The notes: generated by a model not told the origin, from the sequence alone. Shown: positions 11,100-22,566, numbered from the stretch's first letter. The stretch is DNA of 64,000 nt from Asparagus officinalis (GCF_001876935.1 NC_033798.1:12512862-12576861); one strand, 5' to 3'. A program made the numbers and translations.

Positions 11100-14000
11100 A
11101 ATCAATCTACATGAAGTTCGTGACTACGGACTTGCTGTTCAAGTTTAGTCAATTCCTCTGTATAAGCTCGCTCAAGCTCACGTTGCAATTCAACCTTGAA
11201 GGATTCCTCGGTGAGAGATAATGTTTTCATGACCACTTCTTCCAGCTTGGCTAGCTTCTATTCCGTGAGCTCTAACTTCCTGGATACCAAAACCTATGAA
11301 CGCTCTAGGTCAACCTTCATCATCTCCAAGATAACCAAGGGTTCCTCCTCTGCCTTGAGCTCCTCTTTAAGTCGCTCTATCCTGGCCTCGCTCGACGTAA
11401 TAGAGGATTTAAGCTGACACAAAGCTATTTGTTTCTCAGCAAGGGTGACTTTCATTTGATCTACCCGACTTCGTTGAGTTTGAATTTCAAGTCTAGCGGA
11501 GGCTCGAGTATCATGCCCTATTTGTAAATGAGATTCCATCTGGGTGGCTATGTATGATGGAGCACCGGCAGTTTTCAACTCTTGTAACCTCTGAAGGTCA
11601 CGCTCTAGCCGGTCCAAATTGTCAGTTGTAGCTTGCTTCAAATTCAGAGATCCCACTTTCTCTATGGCATTTATTTTGGTGGTCAACGCTTGTCTAAATT
11701 GATAGAAGGAAAGTCCCCTGACGAGAAGCTTATCAATCATCGTGTTCACAAAGAAGAAGAGGGAACTGACTTTCATGCAAAGCAGAGTTTGATTCGGGTC
11801 ATCATCAGATAGCAGAGCCTTAACTATGTCATTAAGCCGAGTAGATGGTCCTACAAGGAACAAAAGATATAAATATCGTAGAAATCTGAGCCAAATTTCT
11901 AAATCAGTATCGGTGTAAAAATTAACCTAAATTAAGTGATGTTCCCTCAGGTTGACACTCTACACCAGTTCCACCTACAAGGCTTCACGAACTATTAGGA
12001 TTGTTGCTGATGTCGCAGCCATCGACGTACTAACCTTGTTAGTTGGTCTCACGACTTGCGCAATAGGATTAGCCCCTGTAGCTATAGTAGTCATCTCAAT
12101 CATTGGGATTGTGAGTTGAGTTTGAGCGACTAATGACTGAGCCTCTATGATAGTTCCTACCAACAGCAAGAAATAAAGACCCTCAGGACCGTCATATTTC
12201 CCAACAATAGTAGCTGCATCAGTCTTAATGACTGGTCCTACAAATATAACTCCCCTATGATTAAGTAAGACTGATAAGTGAATAACTTTCACAAAGGGAT
12301 AAAATTCATATCGGTAAAGGAACCAGCCTCGATGAGTGGTTCGACAGTTTCATGATGAATTTTTTCTGATAACATATCGTCGAACGGCATGTCACCAGAT
12401 CCCGAAGGATCTTGTACGGGATCAGATGAAGGTGCATCAGCTGCATTGTGAAAGGTTTCTTTATCACTTAATCCTCCTATCAGAATATCTACAGGAAAGC
12501 CTAAGTGTTAGACATGAAAAGAGAAGTCGAGAAGTGACAATGAATGGGAATTAAACTTACCACCGGTGTCAACGGTAGGCTCTATGATCCCGACATCTAC
12601 ACTCGCCCCTTGTAGCTTTTCTAAAAGAGCCAGAAGCATGTAAACAATTAGGGGAGGGACGGGCTTTGAGTTGTTTAATACCTGATATTGCCATCTAGAA
12701 GGTGTACTATCGGTAATAGATGTACCTAGGCTAGCGATCATTGTGGACAAACCAGATTCTACAACGGCACCTTTGCCGGTTTCAAGGGCCGCATCTGTTT
12801 TAACACCTACCAGATCCTCGGCCACAGCCTCATCTTCTTGTGGCACAAAGTTGGATCCTCCAAAAAAGTCTAAGTCAGGAGAAGGAGGGCTGTACATCAT
12901 TGCTTCATCTTATGTCCTCATAGAATATAAAATTTGCTAAGTCTAAGTCAGGAGATGGAGGACTAAAATGATGACAAGAATCAGAACATTACCTCCCCCA
13001 CCAATGGGCGCATCACCGGCCACCCCCGTTTGAGAAGCCTGGGGTTTAGCGTGTCGCTTGATGGTCATATTCAGTCGTTTGGTAGGTCGAGCCTCTTTAG
13101 GATCCACTGGTCTATCCTATGTTGATGTGGCACGCGATTCAATTTGCAATCTGATTTGAGTTGTGGCCGGAGGTCGGGTACGAGTGACAAGGTTACTTCT
13201 CCCCTCTTCTTCCTCAGAACCTACATCTAAAAGTTCAACCATCATTCTATTATAAGTGGGCAAAAATTTTTTACTTCTTTCGAGCATTAAGTCGACGAGC
13301 TCGATCAGTGATCGATAAATCCTATAGCTCTTTATAAAAAGACTCAGACAAACCCATTCGCATGTTACTCGAAATCACTGTTAACCTCCTCCATTTTTTG
13401 CTTCCCTTTGACTGAGGGACCAGTGAGCTTATTGTCACGTCTCCTTTGTTCCTGCACGCTTTCTCAAACCATCCTCTCAGCAATACGCGATGCAGCTTTA
13501 GTCACCAACTCCGTAATTGGCCTTAGAGGGACGGACTCGTTAGCTTCCATAAGCCATTTGCAACATAAGTATGTCAACTCTAATTAGCATTCAGTATTCG
13601 GAACTTGTCACCGGTACAGCCCATCACGTTCCACAGCCAAGCTCGAGCGTCATCTACTAGTCCACCATGAGTATGAAACTATTGGTTAGGATTCCCGACG
13701 TATAATTAGTCGTATCCAAATTGACGGGCGAACCAACACGCCAGATAAGGCTCTAAATAGCTATGTTCCTTCACTCGAAAAACAAGATAGCCTGGCCTTA
13801 TGTTCATCGGCCATATGAAACAACCAACATCGAGGGAAGTCCGACTTGATCCTGGCACTTCTACTTCGGCGAGCAACCCATTATATCGGCTGGCAAATCT
13901 AGGGAAGCATGGATTGAACACCCAACCCTTGTGCATATGTAAGCTCTTCCTAACGTTCGAGAGGTCCCGAGCTTTCTATTTGAACTCCTCGAGTAATTGT

Positions 14001-15549
14001 AGCAAAGAAGTGGATAGATCTGCATTAGTTGGGGGTGACATCAGATTGGGATGATGAAGAACCTACCACCTCATCAGATAAGTGTAAGGGAGCTCCGCCT
14101 TCACCATAAGGATCTTCTCAAATGGAGTCTCCTCCGTTTGAGTAAAAGCCGTGACCACTTGACGAAGCCACGATGGATGTCAGCAACCATTGCTAGTAAA
14201 AGAGATAAGATCTTTCTATAGGTAAGCTGGACAGCAAGGAATAACACCTCTATCGGTAAGGCGTCCGAGGTCTGATTTGGTACCCTGCACTTCTTCAACC
14301 AAAGTGCGATTTAACCGACCAACAAAGTCTTGGGGTGAATGGACTTCTCCGCACACCATAAGAATGTCTTAAACTTAGTCCCCACAGAGAATCTACCTTA
14401 GGCACTCGTAATGGTGTAGAATTGGGCATCATATTTCTCGATCAACTTATTGAACTCCGAAGGAGTTAGCGGTTTCAGTTCACAAACGGTTTCATCGGAT
14501 TTTTCCAAATTCTTGAATAAATAACCCAAGAATTGCTTCAGGTTTATTTGAGGAGACTTCTTCCTCACAATTAGGTTAGTTCTGGCTAAGGCTATCTGAT
14601 AGTGACACGTAAGTTCCCATAACGTGTCGTATCGGGCAGGCTTATGGGTTTTCAATTAAAGTAGCTCCCGGTTGGAAGGAAAATATTCTTGATAGGATAT
14701 ATCTCACATTTGTAGTCCAGAGACTTTGTGCATCTCATGGAAAGGTAGTCAAAATTCTCCGTTCCGGGTAAGAAAAGTGTTGGTATCTGGATTGTACAAC
14801 TCTATTAATCCTGTGAAGTGAATAACGTTCATCGACAATCCGTATTGGATTGGACGAATAGTTTCATACAATCTCATCGCCTTCAATTCAGCACCCCATC
14901 AGTGAAGGACATAACCTGTCATCCGAACCCACCATAACTTATCTGAAGAATGAGACCAGCCATGGAATCTATAATTTTTGACAGGTAGCTCTCGCCCTAG
15001 CTTGGCGAGGCGATTCTTCACTATGCAATCCACTATAGGTAGCTCCACTTTAGGTGGGTCCTTAAATCCTATCACACCCGGGTGTAATCCTATGATGTGT
15101 TTTCTACCACTAAAACCTAGGAGTGAATGGCTGGTGACGTATCCGCAAGGAATGTTGGGGTGCTCTTCTGTCAGAGTTCATGACATCTGTCGCTTCACCG
15201 CTTGCCTCCGCAATTCTGTTAGTGAACGGTGACGAGGGAATGGAGGAAAGTATAAACAAGTTGTACCATCACTGTATAATCATCGCTCATCCCCGAGGGT
15301 TATGATGGTTGGATCTGTCACGGAATCGCCGAACATATAATTCGTCTTCCTCAGAGGGTGAACAGGATCTGTGTCTTCTGCGAACGGCACGTTAGTAATT
15401 AGTTGGCGCGTGATGCGGCAATCCCCTTCCCGTACCAACTTAGAGTGTTCATCTGAGAGGTCCGAGGCAAACTGAGAAGTGGGCAGAATCAACGTCGGAT
15501 CGTCAACAGCAGTGTAATATCTACTTCTATGGCCATCTATCTCGAACAA
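11100..15549 (-). pseudogene. antisense extra ORF of the Tat element, plant-mobile-domain type, copy A
   Basis: Reading the minus strand from 15549, a chain of broken frames runs to about 11100. The stretches LEPYLACWFARQFGYD (near 13706-13760) and IWPMNIRPGYLVFRV resemble the plant mobile domain (aminotransferase-like, PMD) found in plant proteins and in retrotransposon extra ORFs. Further pieces are 14398-14655 and 15280-15549. The downstream part (11294-11863) is Glu/Lys/Leu-rich with heptad-like spacing and is probably a coiled coil. Several stops and shifts interrupt it; some, such as the one near 15180, are absent from copy B. Other Tat elements (Grande, Retand) are known to carry antisense ORFs in this position, with unknown role. 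Confidence 0.65.
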
Positions 15550-15974
15550 AAAAAAGGCATCACATGGTATTCAACTAAAATGAATAACGCATATTTATTA
15601 AATGTAGTTATGAAGAAATATTAAGGCGACACGGGGCGTTGAACTCTATTCACCAATCTGTGAGATAGAGTCACTATCTTGTAATTGGTGAGACGATTTT
15701 AACTGTATCACGAATACACAAGATAACGTACATTATCTTACGAAACGTAATACGGCAAAAATCACCCCATATTGCCTTAAGACGCGTTTTGACCAAGCAA
15801 AATATTGATTGCCTTCTTATTTTGATGATGTTTAACAAACAATTTATTACTAATATTATTTGTCTAGTGTTTGTGGTTAAAAGTGTATGATAGCTTGGGG
15901 AGACAATTTAAGCTGCATTATACACGCGAAGCACGATGTACATTGTCGCATGAATGACACGATAATCTAACTTT

Positions 15975-16176
15975 AAAGGAGGATATCAGCTCTTCCCAAT
16001 TACCCCAAAGGAGGATATCAGCACGAGGTACATGTTTTGACCAAGCAAAATGTACCCGATAAGCATCAATCTCCACAAAGGAGGATATCATCTCTTCCTA
16101 ATTACCCCACCAAGGAGAGGAAAGCGGGGATGTAATATAGAAGCGTCCACCCCACGAAGGAGGATATCAGCTCTTC
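15975..16176. repeat. four copies of an AAGGAGGATATCAG-containing unit
   Basis: The motif AAGGAGGATATCA followed by CTCTTCCCAATTACCCCA-like sequence occurs near 15977, 16009, 16077 and 16157. Copy B keeps three (54400-54560) after a local deletion. Confidence 0.7.
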
Positions 16177-17026
16177 CCAATTGCCTCACCAAGAAGGACA
16201 AAGCAGAGATGCAATATGCGATATGATATGATAAATATTGAATTCATGAGTAGAAAATTATAAAGGCTTACAAGTGAAAGACAAAGACTTCCTCTCTGGT
16301 GACTAAGTGACTGAGTAGCTCCTCAGAAAGCGTGATCTCCTCATCAACAAGGCTAATCTTCAATAAAGATCAACAGTTCAGTTAGATCATGAATCGAGGT
16401 ACGCAAATCAGAGATTAAAAGGGAAATTGTTAATCTTTGACTGAAATTCTGCAAAATGGAATTTTCCAGTTAAAGGTCCAATTAAACCTATGAAGCGTTT
16501 CCGATGCAAATTAGAGTCTAGAAAATAAATGTTAAAATCTAAGGCGGCGAGTTCGACTCTCGACTAATACATAAGCTAAATGCTTGGATATTTTTCTCTC
16601 AAAAGCCAAAAGGTGGACACAAGATCAATTCTTACACAAGGATCAAGCAAGAAGTTCAACCAAAATCTCGAGACTCAGCAAACTAAAATAAAGGTTTGGC
16701 CTATACAAGTTTAAGAACTAGAGCGTTGATATTTCCTCCAAAATGCCGAAGAGTTCAGTTCTCAACCGGTATGCAAACTATAGAACTTGAGGTATGTTCA
16801 AAAGCAAGAATGATATATTGGTCATCACTCAGTTAATTCTCACACAAGCCAAACGAAGGGCATCGGTCATGTCAACATGCAGATTTACAAGCTCACAAAT
16901 CAAGTCAAATTCATACAAGCAAGATTTTAAGCACAATGCTCTAGGGAGCCTAGGAACCAGAATCGACACAACGACATTATTATTACAAGCATCGAAGGCT
17001 TCAATTGAAGGCTAGTTATTATCCAA

Positions 17027-17166
17027 ACATAAACCAAAGGATTCCACAATGAGCTCGGTGGTCATACGAGGAGAGTCTGATTCACACTATGAATCAACAT
17101 AAACCAAAGGATTCCACAATGAGCTCGGTGGTCATACGAGGAGAGTCTGATTCACACTATGAATCG
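17027..17166. repeat. 70-bp exact tandem duplication, shared by both copies
   Basis: The blocks start at 17027 and 17097. Copy B has the same pair at 55483 and 55553. This is the only 69-70-bp duplication present in both copies. Confidence 0.9.
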
Positions 17167-18211
17167 AACTAAATCTCGATCTTCGTCAGTGCCAAACAAA
17201 ATCAAAAAATCTTAGCCGAGGGTGTATGTACAAGTACAATTCTTACAGGCGGTTTAGGATGAGGATTCAGCCATGGTCACAAATCTTGGAAACTCGTATG
17301 CAAACCTCGCATATAACAAAAAAAATAAACATACAGGAATGAATCATGAACATTAGCTCACAACCACAATTATGTTCACGCCTATGTGCATAAAATCAAG
17401 CCAAGCATGTCAGAAATTCAGTCAAGCCATACACGACCAAGTTCAATGAATTCCCACACAAGTCAAGCAAGGAATATCGGCTACTTTAAAATTTTACAAA
17501 ATCTACTAAATTTTTTTTTTGAAGCATGGGTATCAATTCAAATCTCAAGCTATACATATGAACATGGACAAGAATCAAAGGCCTCAGCCATGCATAGGTT
17601 CGAGAACTACTGATTCAAGTCATCAATCATCAACCAAGAACTCAAAAATCAGCCATCATTCAATGCCCAAGTGCAAATTTCGGTTTTCCCCAAATTTGAA
17701 GAACTAGGGCTTTAAATATCAAGTCATGCGCGCAACCAAAAGCTCAAAAATCGTCCATCATTCAAAGACCAAGTTCAAATTTTGGTTTTTCCCAAATTCA
17801 AGAACTAGGGCTTCAATTATCAAGTCAAAACTCAAAGATTCAACAAAAATAGAAGCAATGGTATCGAAGTTTACATGAATTAGAAGAGGAATTAAGAAGA
17901 CGGAAGACCTGTCGAACCTCAGATACACCAATGCTTGAACTTAATTCAAGGGATTGTCGAACCCTAGCTTGCTTTTCTTGTAGATTTGATGAAGTGGGAA
18001 GCTTAAAGAAGAAGGAGATGAGGAATTTAAAGAGGAGAACTTTGATCTAGTTTGGAATTCTTAGAGAATAAGAGTCTTTGAAGAAGAAGGGTTCTGGGAG
18101 CTTGAGGAGCTTTGAAGAAGAAGGGTTCTGGGAGCTTGACGAGCTTTGGAGAAGAATTATTCTGTAGAAGAAAATAGGATGAGGGAAGTTGACTTCATAA
18201 AAAGCCCATAC

Positions 18212-18265
18212 CTGACCCGCGTTCGCGCAGGTCGGGTGTGTGTGACCCGCATTCGCGCGGGTCAC
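18212..18265. repeat. two dyad units before the polypurine tract, copy A
   Basis: The unit at 18242-18265 is a perfect dyad: GTGACCCGC, six bases, GCGGGTCAC. A degenerate unit begins 30 bases earlier at 18212. Copy B has them at about 56737-56790. Confidence 0.8.
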
Positions 18266-18536
18266 TTAGACCCGAGCCACACGTAGGTTCGGTCCGGCGA
18301 ACGTTTTCACATTACTTTACCCGTTTACGCTCGTTTTCTATGTATTCAACACCCGTGTTCAGACTCCAATAGGTATACGAGTCTAAACTGTTTCCCACTC
18401 TTGAGGGGAAGTTCCTGGAGAATAGTACGCGTAATATTCTTAAGGACGACCCGGCAACCTCCAATGAGTACACGAGGTTGAACTGATACCCGAAACTCCT
18501 AGGAATATATGAGTATAAACTGGTCCTCCTCTAAGT

Positions 18537-18737
18537 CAATGTCGGTCAACGCGTTGCGATGAAAGTTAACGCCGGTCGACGCATTACGATGAAAGTCAAC
18601 GTCAGTCAACGTGTTGTGATGAAAGTCAACGATGGTCGATGTGTAGCCCTATGTCAACGTTGGTCAACGCATTATGATGAAAGTCAACGTCGGTCGACGC
18701 GTTGCGATGAAAGTCAACGCCGATCAATGCGTAGATC
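18537..18737. repeat. 30-bp minisatellite near the 3' end, copy A
   Basis: About six to seven units of the form GATGAAAGTCAACG followed by NCGGTCAACGCGTTGC lie in a row, with one unit interrupted by a GTAGCCCTAT segment. Copy B has the same array at 57062-57262 with a few substitutions. The units contain GTCAACG-N-CGGTCGACG and can form short self-complementary stems. Confidence 0.8.
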
Positions 18738-19069
18738 GATACTTCAACAGTTTTTGCTAAAACAACAGTTAAATAAATCCTAGTTCAGGAGATATGAATT
18801 CCCGACAAAAGGTAATCAATCCAAAGTCGACCTAATGATACGAGCTAAGTTCAGAAACAGATACATTTGTTTCAATTTCAGACCTCGACAACGGTCATAC
18901 GATAAACGCAGTACCAGATGAATTTTAGCTATTCGACAAAATACTGAATAGATTAAAAAATAGAGAAGTCAAGAACCGAAGCTAGTTATAGATCCTTTGA
19001 TACTGATTGAAGGTGGAGGGCTATCACATTCAAAGCATTTCAGACTTCTCTATAAAAGAATGAGGTTGA

Positions 19070-19089
19070 AACACTTTGGAGGGGGTATC
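19070..19089 (+). promoter_or_regulatory. polypurine tract of copy A
   Basis: The sequence CACTTTGGAGGGGGTATC lies immediately before the LTR start TGTAGGCA. The GGAGGGGG core is the likely primer site for plus-strand DNA synthesis. The TATC between the purines and the LTR is the same in copy B (57595-57614). Confidence 0.75.
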
Positions 19090-19212
19090 TGTAGGCATCT
19101 AAAATTGCTTATGAGTTCCCCCACACTGCTCGAAATGTAGAGTGGACATCACCATCCGAGTCAAGAAGGATTATCCAATTGGTCGCCTCTCCCGTCGGTC
19201 AGTTTGCACAAG

Positions 19213-19293
19213 TCAATCAACTTGTGCTAGTCAGTCAGCTCACACACGTTAGTCAGCTCGCGCACGTCAGTCAGCTCATGCACGTCAATCAGC
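19213..19293. repeat. 18-bp tandem units in U3, copy A 3' LTR
   Basis: Four units of the type CAGTCAGCTCGCGCACGT follow one another with small changes. The copy B 5' LTR has one unit fewer (31503-31580). Confidence 0.75.
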
Positions 19294-19545
19294 CATAAGT
19301 GACCAAACGCGCTTATCAGGCAGTTTCAAGTGACTGGATGCGCTCTCCAGTCAACTCGCATGCGTTAGTCACCCCAAGTGACTAACGCGTTCATTGGTCA
19401 GTCCCTCAGCGAAACGTACAAGTCAACGAGATAACTAAATACGCAGAACAATGGAAAATACAAGCCTGGGAAAGTCGGGAAACACCAAAAAGTAAAGAGA
19501 GAGAGGGAGAGACTTAGAACCCACGTGGAGGCGCAGGTCGCCACT

Positions 19546-19648
19546 TGGTGACCCACGCACACGCGGGTCACCAAGAGGACCGCGGGTCACCCCTTAGTGA
19601 CCCGCGCTCACGCGGGCCACCCATGGGTGACCTACGACCACGTGGGTC
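19546..19648. repeat. dyad array in U3, copy A 3' LTR
   Basis: Three 24-bp dyads at 19546-19569, 19595-19618 and 19625-19648 have near-perfect 9-bp arms around six bases. A half-unit lies at 19577-19587. The 30-bp spacing is seen between the last two. Confidence 0.85.
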
Positions 19649-19837
19649 ACTATTGTCCGTCGCGTAGCTTCGAGCCCCAAACGTGTTTTCGACGGTTATT
19701 TAAATGGTTTTCGCAGGATTTATCTATTCCAGTGGTTCCTAACTAATTTGATATCATTTCTATACGTGGATAGACTGTCATTAACTAAAGATAAGGCCAA
19801 ATCTTCCGTCTCATCCAAATACCCACATTCGAGGCCC

Positions 19838-19845
19838 TATAAATA
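19838..19845 (+). promoter_or_regulatory. TATA box of the copy A 3' LTR
   Basis: TATAAATA lies in a conserved GAGGCCC context about 190 bases after the dyad array. It is identical in the copy B LTRs at 34306-34313 and 58363-58370. Confidence 0.7.
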
Positions 19846-20315
19846 TAAGCCCAATACCTCTATTCTACAGATCTAGAATTTTATCAAGAGGACGAGGTGC
19901 TGCTGGATTGAGGAGTCAAGGAGCATGAAATTTCAAAGAAGGTTAACTAGATCCCAGCGAACTTTAGCAAAAAGAAGGAGTCTTTCGCAGGATCTGAAGC
20001 CCCGTACCTCCGTTCCTTAAGATTAGGCTTGGTTTTAATCTCGAGAAGAGTACTAATTTTGCTTGGTCGATCTTAGTACTTCAGCGAATACTTCATCTAC
20101 TAATCGGATCTGATCTGTAGGCGGTCCACGGATAAACCCCGATACCGGCAACGATCCTGCATAAGCAATAAGAGTTAGAACTACTATTGTGTGTAGTTTG
20201 AAAGAAAGTTATAATTGTTGATTGAAAGTCTTATAAAAAGGCTAATTTCTTGAATTTATTGTAACGTTCGAAGTTCTAATGGATTCTTCAATAAAATCGA
20301 CTTTCCACCAAAACA

Positions 20316-20429
20316 GAGTCGTCCAAAAATGCCCGGAAGAGACATGCCAAGAGGGTGTTGCGGGTAGACCAAGGCGACAAGAGGACAAAGACGGAGGAGC
20401 CCATATCTATTGGGGATACCGACTTATAG
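20316..20429 (+). pseudogene. gag C-terminal fragment of another gypsy element
   Basis: Read from 20319, the frame gives a Lys/Arg-rich stretch and then KTEEPISIGDTDL before a stop at 20427-20429. Plant Tat-like Gag proteins end with a basic stretch and an EEPISFTDxDL-like motif just before the protease, so this looks like the gag-protease junction of a gypsy element. It abuts the 3' LTR of copy A directly and may be the right half of the gag gene at 31033-31395. The assignment rests on a short motif. Confidence 0.45.
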
Positions 20430-20700
20430 GGAGTTGAGACGCCTCATGGTGACTCCTACTTCTCTATACTGTGATAATAAGAGTGCCTTCCATATTGTTA
20501 ATAATCCAATATTTAAGGAAAGGGACAAATATATTAAGATCGACACTCATTTTGTCCGTCAACAAGTTATCAAGGACACGATAATTCTACTTCCTCATGT
20601 CTCATCCACTGACGAGCTTGCAGATTTCTTCACAAAGGCCTTACCTGTTCATCAGTTCCAGTTTCTTGTACGCAAACTTACTTTGTTTGATCCAACATGA
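20430..20700 (+). pseudogene. Ty1/copia RNase H C-terminal fragment
   Basis: The frame contains SLYCDNKSAFHIVNNP, the Ty1/copia RNase H block with its CDN motif. It then has KYIKIDTHFVR and DELADFFTKAL, which close copia polyproteins, and ends at the TGA 20698-20700. Everything upstream of RNase H is missing. The right end is intact into its polypurine tract and LTR, so the 5' part was lost by deletion or by nested insertion. Confidence 0.8.
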
Positions 20701-20713
20701 GTTTGAGGGGGGC
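20701..20713 (+). promoter_or_regulatory. polypurine tract of the copia fragment
   Basis: TTTGAGGGGGGC lies between the RNase H stop codon and the LTR start TGTTGATAAT. This spacing is normal for copia elements. Confidence 0.6.
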
Positions 20714-20870
20714 TGTTGATAATAATATATTGTAGTGGGTTTTAGTCTCACATTGGTTGTGAGAACACACCTCACTCTCCTCTACTTGTATAAATATATG
20801 TGTACACTCAATATTCAACTCAAGGAAAATTTACCCAAGATTCTCTCTCTCTTACTTTATTAAGAAATAA
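20714..20870 (+). repeat. copia LTR, right end uncertain
   Basis: It starts TGTTGATAATAATATATTG directly after the polypurine tract and has a TATA-like GTATAAATATATG near 20790. No clear CA end is visible, so the end given is a guess and the LTR may be truncated. Confidence 0.5.
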
Positions 20871-20879
20871 AGAATATGG

Positions 20880-21556
20880 TGCGGAAAGGGACAACATACA
20901 TCAATATTTACGGTTGGGCCGATTGAAGGGAAGGAATGGATAGAGAGCCTAATAATTGAGATGTTTGCGTCAAAAGCTCCTCTGATTTGTAATCTTCTTA
21001 TTAGAGAAAATCATACTTCTTTATAGTAACTAAAAATTAAGCTAACTTTTATGCCTTTGTTATCTTATGCAAGTGCAACTATGGTGGTGCGGTTGTGATT
21101 CGAGAGTTTTGCACTTCGTAATTCATAGCTCGATAACTTATCATTTTCTATTTATCACGCACCTCCAATTTAGCAGATCATCGCTCCTAGGGTTTATGGC
21201 CCTGTAATTATTGGGTCATCAATCTCCATGATTTGCTTTGTCCACATATTAAGTTTGGTTGCCTTTGGGTTACTCATGGGTCTTCTAATTGGCACTGGGG
21301 TACAATTAGAATGCCACATTTATTCCCGCATTTGAAAAACAGAAACTCGTTCCATAGAACAAGAAGTAGTTAAGCGAAAAAAATCTAAATAGTGGAAAAC
21401 GTTATAGTGAAAATTTATTTTAGATAGAGCAAATTTATTTAAGATAAGCTCAATACACATAGTCCATCATTCTTATTTAGACAGATATAATCAAGTAGTC
21501 TGTCTGTAACCACATAACCATGCACATCGCACCATACAATAATAAGACCTCACTCA
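20880..21556. other. intergenic, possible 3' UTR of the protease pseudogene
   Basis: No gene is supported. On the minus strand an AATAAA lies near 21434-21439, some 120 bases after the protease stop, and could have been its polyadenylation signal. Confidence 0.4.
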
Positions 21557-22077
21557 TCAGGTCTCCAGGGTTGGGTAACTTGCGTACGTAGCAATGTTAC
21601 AAGTTCCTCTACTTGAAGCGACATCCTTTTTCATTCTGAAGTACCCTTTCTCACCCCAAGAAGTACCCCAAGTGTTCTTCACTAGCCAATACTTAGTCTT
21701 GTCATTGGTCTCTCCATAACCAACAATAGTAACAGCGTGGTCGAGGCTAGTTTGACATGGTCCTTCATATACTCCCGACTTGTAAAGATGAAACTCCTTC
21801 GCCTTACTATAAATGGCGGCGGCAACAGGCTGTTGTGCCACTGCCTTGGCTAGCGCTTTCTCGTTTTTAGGTACTGTTGAGTAACCAGTAATTGTAGCCA
21901 CGATGCCTTTGGCCTTCTCATTTAAACAATATCGCCGTTGTTGTCCAATGTATGGATAATTACTTTCGCTTGTGAGGCCTTTATTATTGATGATGTACTT
22001 GTATGCCTCTGTCATCCAACCTCCCCTGCACCCCAGATTACGTTTGTCACAATCTAGAAGTTGTTGCACTGATATTC

Positions 22078-22080
<3 letters not shown>

Positions 22081-22129
<49 letters not shown>
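22081..22129. repeat. (AT)n microsatellite
   Basis: About 24 AT units lie right next to the last protease exon, where the conserved ISLSEQQ stretch is shortened to ISVQQ. The expansion or a deletion at this site removed upstream coding sequence. Confidence 0.95.
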
Positions 22130-22130
<1 letters not shown>

Positions 22131-22173
22131 CTAAACTCTATTACAAAATTAATAGTTTTATTAAGTATCGTAT

Positions 22174-22566
22174 TGTTGGAATGTGTCTCCTATCGATTGT
22201 ATAGTATTTGGTGGGCTTTTGAGAGAGCCAAATTGGCCTTTGGGTCGAGTTAGTGCTAGGGGTTAAGCACTGTATAAGTCTCTCATGTGAGAGAACATGA
22301 GATGAGATTGTTCTTTCGGAGAGAACATGAGATAGTGGTCATGTGTGTGAGGCTTAGAGAGAGACATATGATGGATTTCTCTTGTACTATTATACCTAGT
22401 CGTAATTCATTTCTCATCTTGCTCAATGGTTATAGTTCGAACTTGGTCAACTGAACCATATAAATCTCGATGTTCTTCTTCTTAATTGTTATTTTTATGT
22501 CCTGCGAACTTGTTATTTGATCTGTCGGTTGTAGAGATTGAAATTCAGGATCTTGAATATCCAACA
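22174..22566. mobile_element. solo-LTR-like insertion in the protease gene, 393 bp
   Basis: The ends TGTTGGA and TCCAACA form a 7-bp perfect terminal inverted repeat with TG...CA termini. The body has no coding potential and contains GAGAACATGAGAT twice. No matching target duplication is visible (GTAT on the left, CAAAA on the right), so the LTR reading is tentative. Confidence 0.45.

Larger units (their letters stand above)
15555..18536. other. non-coding 3' region of copy A
   Basis: About 3 kb separates the start of the antisense ORF from the minisatellite before the polypurine tract. The few open frames are short, lack domains and are shared with copy B only by descent. Local structures inside it are listed separately. 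The upstream part could hold the promoter of the antisense ORF, but no TATA box is convincing. Confidence 0.6.
1..20315 (+). mobile_element. Tat-group Ty3/gypsy LTR retrotransposon, copy A, 5' end outside window
   Basis: The domain order is gag, aspartic protease, reverse transcriptase, RNase H, a second archaeal-type RNase H, integrase, antisense ORF, polypurine tract and 3' LTR. The second RNase H and a reverse-strand extra ORF before the 3' LTR are known traits of the Tat group (Ogre, Retand, Grande). The copy is non-functional because every coding block has stops or frameshifts. It matches copy B (31396-58698) almost base for base from position 1, which equals 36854 in copy B. It differs mainly by a deletion of about 1.48 kb at 3982, by small local duplications and by scattered substitutions. 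The 5' LTR, primer-binding site and leader lie left of the window. Confidence 0.9.
19090..20315 (+). repeat. 3' LTR of copy A, 1226 bp
   Basis: It starts TGTAGGCATC and ends CCACCAAAACA, so it has the TG...CA termini. The limits are fixed by the polypurine tract on the left and by comparison with the copy B 5' LTR, which ends at 34813 just before the primer-binding site. The U3 part carries 18-bp units and a dyad array, and a TATA box lies at 19838-19845. It is close to the copy B 3' LTR (five differences in the first 215 or so bases), much less close to the copy B 5' LTR. Confidence 0.9.

Noticed and set aside
13800..14054. Plus-strand ORF of 84 codons, also in copy B
   Set aside because: It is the shadow of the antisense mobile-domain ORF; its peptide has no domain.
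16545..16575. tRNA-like B box (GAGTTCGACTCTC)
   Set aside because: No A box, no cloverleaf and no acceptor stem around it; it lies in the repeat-rich end of the Tat element.
18047..18265. Minus-strand ORF of 72 codons over the dyads
   Set aside because: Low-complexity Ser/Phe product from repeats; no start context or domain.
21000..21300. Possible extra exon or small RNA gene downstream of the protease
   Set aside because: No open frame, promoter or fold could be supported.
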